Virus record (IMG/VR): IMGVR_UViG_3300017769_000105
Location: 1 to 26,430 of that record
Direction: 5' to 3' (one strand)
DNA length: 26,430 nt
DNA from: a virus
Both the position numbers and the translations under genes were made by a program. Positions 21,898 through 26,430 of this stretch are shown here, in pieces. The stretch's first letter is position 1. Every line of letters begins with the position of its first letter. The notes under the pieces are model-generated. The model did not search any database. It saw only the letters and a program-made list of their open reading frames with translations, and had not been told where the DNA came from.

Positions 21898-23562
21898 ATG
21901 TCGACTGTATATAAAAAATTTACACCACAAGACTACGCGATAGTTCCATTTAATGCTCACAAGCAATATAATTTTGCATCCTCTTCAGCTTCTACAAATT
22001 CAGTAAACCATTATTCTACTCAATGGACTTCAGAATCTTTAGATTTACATACTGATGGTAATATAAAATATAATCAAATAGATAATTTATTTTATAGAAA
22101 TTTTAAAAAAATCCATAATATATCAACGGGTGAAAAATATTTTGGGCATGATGATTTAAATTATTTAAAACACAAAAGAGTATTATATAGAAAGACTAAC
22201 ATATTATCTATTCCCACAGGTTTATATGGTGCTGAGATAAAACCAAATTCGGTGTATATTTCATCTAGTGCTTTTGAATTTAAAGATGATGGTTATGGTA
22301 ATCTTATGTTATATGGTGATAGTGTAGATGCTTATGAAAATGATATACGTTCTAATGTTTTAAATATAGGACCTGTGAATGGTTTTAAAAGATATGATTT
22401 AAATGTTTATGATGGTTACGTAGTTGATGGTGTAGATCAATATTTTTATTTAGACGGGGTTGAAAAAGTAAACCCTATTTCATCATATAGTACTCCTAAA
22501 GGAGATGAATATGATGATAGTTATTTTTACAATTTAATACAATATAAAAAGGTTAATTTTTCAGAACAAACTTTAAGTAATGGTAATTTTCCTTGTATAG
22601 ATTTTGATAGTTCATTGTCTGCTTCAATTAGAATAGGTCATAAAGGAGATTTTAATTTTAATCCAGGAGAAGATTTTACTATTACATTTTGGGCTAAAAT
22701 AAATCATGGCGCAACAGGTAAATCTTACCTAATTTCTAAAAGTACAATTAAAGAAGCTAACCCAGGTAACTTTCCTAAATTACATAATTCAGCTAGTAAC
22801 CCTTATAATATACCCTACGAAATAGAAGCAGAACCACAATTTCCTTTTGAAATTTATGCTGAAGGTAATAAAATATATTTTAGTAGATCGGATGGAAACA
22901 CAACTACAACTATAAACGGCACATTTACTTTAAATACAACAACCCATTTTGCTTGCAGGTTTTCTGCTTCTCAAATGGAAATTTTTAGAGATGGATCATC
23001 AATAGTTACTGGTACTGATAACATAGTAAAACAAACACAAAACACAGCTAATGTATATATTGGTAGTAAAGGTGATAAAGAAAAATACTTGAATGGTTTT
23101 ATGAGTCAGATTAATATATTTAATAAGGTTTTAACAAACACACAAATAACTAATCATTATACAAGTGGTAATGGTTCACCTTATGTAGGAAATGTATTTT
23201 ATAAAAATGGTTTTATAACTATAACACACCCAAAATACATTAGTGCATTAGATACAACAGCAAATGGTATCATAGATACCTTACAATTTCAAGGTTCACA
23301 CCAAATTTATGAACACGAATACCAGTGTACAGTAGGAGAACATGAGTACAATAATACAACAAACATATCAGCAAGAAAAATAGGATCAATAACTGAAGAA
23401 GAAATGGCAGGATTTCAAACAAGTTCTGCTTTTAAACCTTACGTTACAACAATTGGTTTATATAACGAAAACAACGAATTATTAGTAGTAGGTAAATTGG
23501 CTTCCCCTATTAGAATGTCAAATGAAACAGACACTACTTTTGTAGTTCGTTGGGATTCCTAA
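21898..23562 (+). CDS. Appendage protein with LamG/concanavalin-like domain, candidate receptor binder
   Basis: A 554-residue protein. Residues ~1-225 form an N-terminal region with many aromatic residues. Residues ~231-425 look like a LamG/concanavalin-type beta sandwich: FNPGEDFTITFWAKI, ATGKSYLISKS, FACRFSASQMEIFRDGSSIV, TANVYIGSKGD and NGFMSQINIFNKVLTNTQIT are in the usual order for this fold, which often binds sugars. The C-terminal ~40 residues (YVTTIGLYNENNELLVVGKL) match the end of the upstream protein. An overlapping ATG at 21887 is in another frame and opens only a short ORF; the ATG at 21898 fits the conserved length. A role in binding host surface glycans is inferred. Confidence 0.6.
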   Translation: MSTVYKKFTPQDYAIVPFNAHKQYNFASSSASTNSVNHYSTQWTSESLDLHTDGNIKYNQIDNLFYRNFKKIHNISTGEKYFGHDDLNYLKHKRVLYRKTNILSIPTGLYGAEIKPNSVYISSSAFEFKDDGYGNLMLYGDSVDAYENDIRSNVLNIGPVNGFKRYDLNVYDGYVVDGVDQYFYLDGVEKVNPISSYSTPKGDEYDDSYFYNLIQYKKVNFSEQTLSNGNFPCIDFDSSLSASIRIGHKGDFNFNPGEDFTITFWAKINHGATGKSYLISKSTIKEANPGNFPKLHNSASNPYNIPYEIEAEPQFPFEIYAEGNKIYFSRSDGNTTTTINGTFTLNTTTHFACRFSASQMEIFRDGSSIVTGTDNIVKQTQNTANVYIGSKGDKEKYLNGFMSQINIFNKVLTNTQITNHYTSGNGSPYVGNVFYKNGFITITHPKYISALDTTANGIIDTLQFQGSHQIYEHEYQCTVGEHEYNNTTNISARKIGSITEEEMAGFQTSSAFKPYVTTIGLYNENNELLVVGKLASPIRMSNETDTTFVVRWDS

Positions 23563-23586
23563 AATATTTTTTATACATTAAGGGTT

Positions 23587-24012
23587 ATGTGGTATTTCTT
23601 AGACAAACAAATAGACGAAATTTCTGACCTTCCTGAAGGAGCATTCGGATTTATTTATCAAACAACTCACTTACCAACTGGAAAAAAATACATTGGTAAA
23701 AAATCTTTAATTTATAATTTAAAGAAAAAATTAGGTAAAAAAGAAAAAGCACTTTGGGAAGGAAAAGGACGACCTCCTATGTACAAACAAGTACAAAAAG
23801 AAAGCGATTGGAAAACTTACTATGGTTCACATTCTTTTATTAAAGAAGCAAACGATAAAGATTTAGAAAGAAAAATACTACAGGTGGCTTTTAATAAAAA
23901 AGAACTTACATACTTAGAATGCAAATGGCAATTTGTATTAGAGGTATTAGAAACTAATAAATATCTTAATGATAATATATTAGGTAAGTTTTACGATAGA
24001 GACTTTAAATGA
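23587..24012 (+). CDS. GIY-YIG nuclease-like protein (SegE type)
   Basis: A 141-residue protein. It has GFIY (21-24) and KYIGKK (34-39), the two halves of the GIY-YIG motif, then DWKTYYGS (74-81), LERKIL (93-98) with R95, and LTYLECKWQ (107-115) with E111, followed by NDN (128-130). This order (Tyr, Tyr, Arg, Glu, Asn) is that of GIY-YIG nucleases, and the WKTYYGS...YLE pattern resembles the SegE-type family of T4-like phages. Such enzymes are homing endonucleases or DNA-processing nucleases. It is not inserted inside another gene and overlaps the primase start by 4 nt (ATGA), so a resident role in DNA metabolism is as likely as mobility. Confidence 0.78.
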   Translation: MWYFLDKQIDEISDLPEGAFGFIYQTTHLPTGKKYIGKKSLIYNLKKKLGKKEKALWEGKGRPPMYKQVQKESDWKTYYGSHSFIKEANDKDLERKILQVAFNKKELTYLECKWQFVLEVLETNKYLNDNILGKFYDRDFK

Positions 24013-24932
24013 AAGAAGATTTATTAAAAAAATTATTAGAATCAGTTTTAGGTAGAAGTAAGTCAGCCCGTGGGGGTGGAGAAGCAGTATTTACTTGTCC
24101 TTCTTGTAACCATCATAAGAAAAAATTAACCCTAAATCTATCAACTCAAAAATTCCAATGTTGGGTTTGTGGTTATAAAGGACACAGAGCATTCAAACTA
24201 CTTAAAGCAGTAAGTGCATCACCAAAAGCATACGAACTTTTAAAAGACATTGACTCTCAATACAGTTTTAAAAAACAAACCACAGTCAAATTACCATCGG
24301 GTTCCTTGCAATTACCATCGGGAGTAACGCCTATAATGTCATCTTCAGCTATATTGTCGAAACACGCACTACATTATTTAAATCAAAGAGGAATCACTCC
24401 CCAAGACGTAGTTAAATATAATTTACATTACTGTGAACAAGGAGAATTAAGAAATATGGTTGTAATACCTTCATATGATAAAGATGGTTTTTTAAATTAT
24501 TATGTTGGTAGATCATTTGATAAAAACGCATATATTAAACATAAACTCGCTTCCAGTACTAAGGACATAATTGGGTTTGAAATGTATATAAACTGGGATT
24601 TACCCATTATTTTATGCGAAGGTGCGTTTGATGCAATGGCTATAAAACGTAACGCGATTCCTTTATTTGGTAAACGAATTTCTGATTCTTTAATGAAACA
24701 AATAATCGAATCAAATGTTGAAAAAATATATCTTGCTTTAGATGAAGACGCTCTTAAGGATGCTTTTAAACATGCTGAAACGTTTCTATCCTATGGAAAA
24801 AAGGTCTATCTTATAGAAATGGGTGATAAAGACCCATCTGAATTAGGTTTTGAAGCTTTTACAAAATTACTACATAAAGCAACAAAACTAACAGCTTCTA
24901 TATTAATGAAGAAAAAATTAGCCTTGTCATAG
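24009..24932 (+). CDS. DNA primase (gp61-like), zinc finger plus TOPRIM
   Basis: A 307-residue protein. A zinc-binding motif near the N-terminus has C30, C33 (CPSC) and C51, C54 (CWVC), typical of DnaG/gp61-type primases that recognise the template start site. A linker with a duplicated LPSG motif follows (24289-24322). Residues ~118-170 (HYLNQRGITPQDVVKYNLHY) are the primase N-terminal core. The TOPRIM domain has ILCEGAFDAMA (201-211, E204 and D208), LALDEDALKDA (242-252, the DxD-type motif) and GDKDPSEL (272-279). It makes RNA primers for lagging-strand synthesis. There is no helicase domain, so it should work with a separate helicase, as T4 gp61 does with gp41. Length is near that of T4 gp61 (342). 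Confidence 0.9.
   Translation: MKEDLLKKLLESVLGRSKSARGGGEAVFTCPSCNHHKKKLTLNLSTQKFQCWVCGYKGHRAFKLLKAVSASPKAYELLKDIDSQYSFKKQTTVKLPSGSLQLPSGVTPIMSSSAILSKHALHYLNQRGITPQDVVKYNLHYCEQGELRNMVVIPSYDKDGFLNYYVGRSFDKNAYIKHKLASSTKDIIGFEMYINWDLPIILCEGAFDAMAIKRNAIPLFGKRISDSLMKQIIESNVEKIYLALDEDALKDAFKHAETFLSYGKKVYLIEMGDKDPSELGFEAFTKLLHKATKLTASILMKKKLALS
24289..24322 (+). repeat. Short direct repeat in the primase linker
   Basis: AATTACCATCGGG occurs at 24289-24301 and again at 24310-24322, a 21-nt period that encodes two LPSG-containing heptads between the zinc finger and the core. The nearly exact nucleotide match suggests a recent small duplication. Confidence 0.6.
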
Positions 24933-24938
24933 AGGTTC

Positions 24939-24952
24939 ATATTTATAACAAA
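24939..24952 (+). promoter_or_regulatory. Candidate phage promoter, ATATTTAT core (site 5)
   Basis: ATATTTATAACAAA lies in the 33-nt gap between the primase and the nucleotidyltransferase gene, ending 13 nt before the ATG. It is identical over 14 nt to site 4. Confidence 0.55.
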
Positions 24953-24965
24953 CTATAGTTAATTA

Positions 24966-26430
24966 ATGGAAAGAATCGCACTTTTACCTGGAGGATTCAA
25001 ACCTCCTCATGCTGGTCATTATAATATGGCTATATGGTTAGCACAAAATACTAACGCTAATACTGTAATTATAAAAGTAGGAGCTAAAGAGCGAGATGGT
25101 ATAACAAGAGAAATTTCTTTACAATTATGGGATTTATATAGAAAAAATGATCCCGATCCATTATCTCAAAAACTAACAATATTAGCTTCAAATTCAAATT
25201 CTCCGGTACAAGATGTATATGATTTTGTAGAAAAAGAAGCACCGGAAGAATCTACAATTTATTTAGGAATGGGTGAAAAAGACATAAATGACGCTCGTTT
25301 TAAAAATATCCCAAAATTTGCAGAACCAAAAGGAATTAAATTCGAAACAACTTTAGTACCACCCCAAGCAGGAGGTGTATCAGGTACTAAAATGAGAGAA
25401 TTTATTAAAAGTGGTGATAAAGAATCATTTCAAAAGTTTATTCCTGAATTTTTAACAGATGAACAAAAAGATAAAGCATGGGAATTAGTTTCATCATTAG
25501 AAGAATTAATGTATGGAACTATGACTAAGCAAGAAAAAGCTAAACATGCTAAAAATCTTAAACGTCTTAAAAAAGACATGTCTAAACAGGGAGATCAATA
25601 TATGGAAGTACCTAGCTACCTAAAAGGTACTTTAAAAAGAAAAATGTATGAAAGAGATCTTTCAGATAAAGAAGAAAGAATAGCTCAAAGTTTACCAGAC
25701 AAAGAATTTAAAAAACGTTATGGTAAAGATTGGAAGTCAGTTAAGATAGCAACAGCAACAAAAATGGCTAAAAAAGAAGGAATGTATCCACCTTATAAAG
25801 CAGACCAAGTACAAAAAGTAAGATACCAAGCAAGTGATACTTTTACTAATAGCCCCAAAGACGCTAAAAAAAGAGGTTACTTAGAAGGTGATACTTACGA
25901 AAAAATGGCTGCTAAAGGTAAGAAAAAAGGCAATTTAAAACAAGGCACAGTTAGAAAAAGATTAAAAATTAAAGACGGGGAAAAAATTCCTTTATCTAAA
26001 ATAAATAAAGCTATTTCAAAGATAAAGAAAATGAAAAACCCAAGTGAAAAAAATAAAAAATATCTTAAAGCATTAAATTTAGCTAAAACTTTAAAAACAA
26101 CAACACATAAAGAAAATATAGACCCTAAATCCCAAGCTAAACATAAAGGTAAAGCAGCCCCTTACGGTTCAGCTTATGAACCAGTTAATGAAGCTGATCC
26201 TAAAAAAGGAACAGGTAAAAAACCTAAAGGATCAGGAAGAAGATTATACACAGACGAAAATCCAAAAGACACAGTTAAGGTTAAATTTTCAACTAGACAA
26301 GACATAGTGGACACTTTAAATAAAAAATCATTTAAAAGTAAATCTCATAAACGTCAGTCTCAAGTTATAAATTTAATACACCAAAGAGTAAGAGCAGCTT
26401 TAAATAGAGCTAAAGATCCAGATGTTAAAA
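24966..26430 (+). CDS. HxGH nucleotidyltransferase fused to a long Lys-rich modular tail (3' end missing)
   Basis: The frame is open from this ATG to the right edge, giving 488 codons. Residues 1-~150 form a cytidylyl/adenylyltransferase-like domain: PGGFKPPHAGHYNMA (8-22) with the HxGH motif at H15-H18, and GVSGTKMREFI (137-147), equivalent to the ISSTxxR motif. This superfamily transfers nucleotides to small substrates such as NMN, phosphopantetheine or sugar phosphates; which one is not clear. From ~185 the protein becomes strongly basic with several distinct segments: EVPSYLKGTLKRKMYERDL (214-232), FKKRYGKDWKSVKIATATKM (248-267), a Lys-rich stretch (310-400) and PKGSGRRLYTDENPKD (420-435), with FKSKSHKRQSQVINLIHQRV (456-475) further on. 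Plain members of the enzyme family lack such a tail. It may bind DNA or place the enzyme in the virion; both are inference. Confidence 0.82.
   Translation, partial: MERIALLPGGFKPPHAGHYNMAIWLAQNTNANTVIIKVGAKERDGITREISLQLWDLYRKNDPDPLSQKLTILASNSNSPVQDVYDFVEKEAPEESTIYLGMGEKDINDARFKNIPKFAEPKGIKFETTLVPPQAGGVSGTKMREFIKSGDKESFQKFIPEFLTDEQKDKAWELVSSLEELMYGTMTKQEKAKHAKNLKRLKKDMSKQGDQYMEVPSYLKGTLKRKMYERDLSDKEERIAQSLPDKEFKKRYGKDWKSVKIATATKMAKKEGMYPPYKADQVQKVRYQASDTFTNSPKDAKKRGYLEGDTYEKMAAKGKKKGNLKQGTVRKRLKIKDGEKIPLSKINKAISKIKKMKNPSEKNKKYLKALNLAKTLKTTTHKENIDPKSQAKHKGKAAPYGSAYEPVNEADPKKGTGKKPKGSGRRLYTDENPKDTVKVKFSTRQDIVDTLNKKSFKSKSHKRQSQVINLIHQRVRAALNRAKDPDVK

Noticed and set aside
20845-23562. Diversity-generating retroelement target
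   Set aside because: No reverse transcriptase or template repeat was found in the window; the similarity between the two C-termini is at protein level and looks like ordinary duplication.
23587-24012. Homing endonuclease inside an intron or intein
   Set aside because: The flanking genes are intact, and neither the appendage gene nor the primase is split, so no intron or intein insertion is visible.

Overview
The window is AT-rich, has genes on the + strand only, and is packed almost without gaps. It reads as part of the genome of a T4-like contractile-tailed phage (myovirus) that probably infects a marine Bacteroidetes/Flavobacteriia host. The phage assignment rests on recognisable baseplate proteins (GPW/gp25 family, gp6-like wedge, OB-fold spike/hub protein), a gp55-like late sigma factor and a stand-alone gp61-like primase. 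The host inference rests on a cut-off gene at the left edge that ends in a type IX secretion (T9SS) sorting domain, a system restricted to Bacteroidetes, and on leaders that are A-rich and lack a strong Shine-Dalgarno sequence.

Layout. (1) 3-533: C-terminal end of a Cys-rich, repeat-containing, T9SS-sorted surface protein. (2) 584-3982: small, highly charged or coiled-coil proteins, including a basic/acidic coupled pair and a PD-(D/E)XK nuclease-like protein with an unusual N-terminal peptide and an acidic linker; several look like virion-interior or assembly proteins. (3) 3997-5808: HD-domain phosphohydrolase, one-span membrane protein and the late sigma factor. (4) 5835-9856: central spike/hub module, in which an OB-fold protein, an M15 peptidase and a beta-rich tip-like protein lie in the order of the domains of T4 gp5 but as three genes, followed by a protein with long hydrophobic segments. 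(5) 9860-20107: baseplate wedge and peripheral proteins (gp25, gp6, a DNRLRE-like protein, a glycine-zipper protein, a 1160-residue baseplate/tail protein with an inserted LamG-like region, and two unassigned proteins). (6) 20151-23562: three virion or appendage proteins, two of which share a C-terminal domain and one of which has a LamG-like fold. (7) 23587-26430: GIY-YIG nuclease of the SegE type, primase, and a HxGH nucleotidyltransferase fused to a long Lys-rich tail that runs off the right edge.

Regulation. Five of the seven intergenic gaps of at least 20 nt contain the same 8-nt core ATATTTAT, usually continuing as WAYAAA, 5-16 nt upstream of the start codon. This is a good candidate for the phage's own (late) promoter, possibly read by the gp55-like sigma encoded at 5041-5808. 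Three GC-rich RNA hairpins between 2.1 and 5.1 kb lie at or just inside the starts of genes. No tRNA, rRNA, CRISPR array, insertion sequence or integrase was seen. No gene-free stretch exceeds 75 nt.
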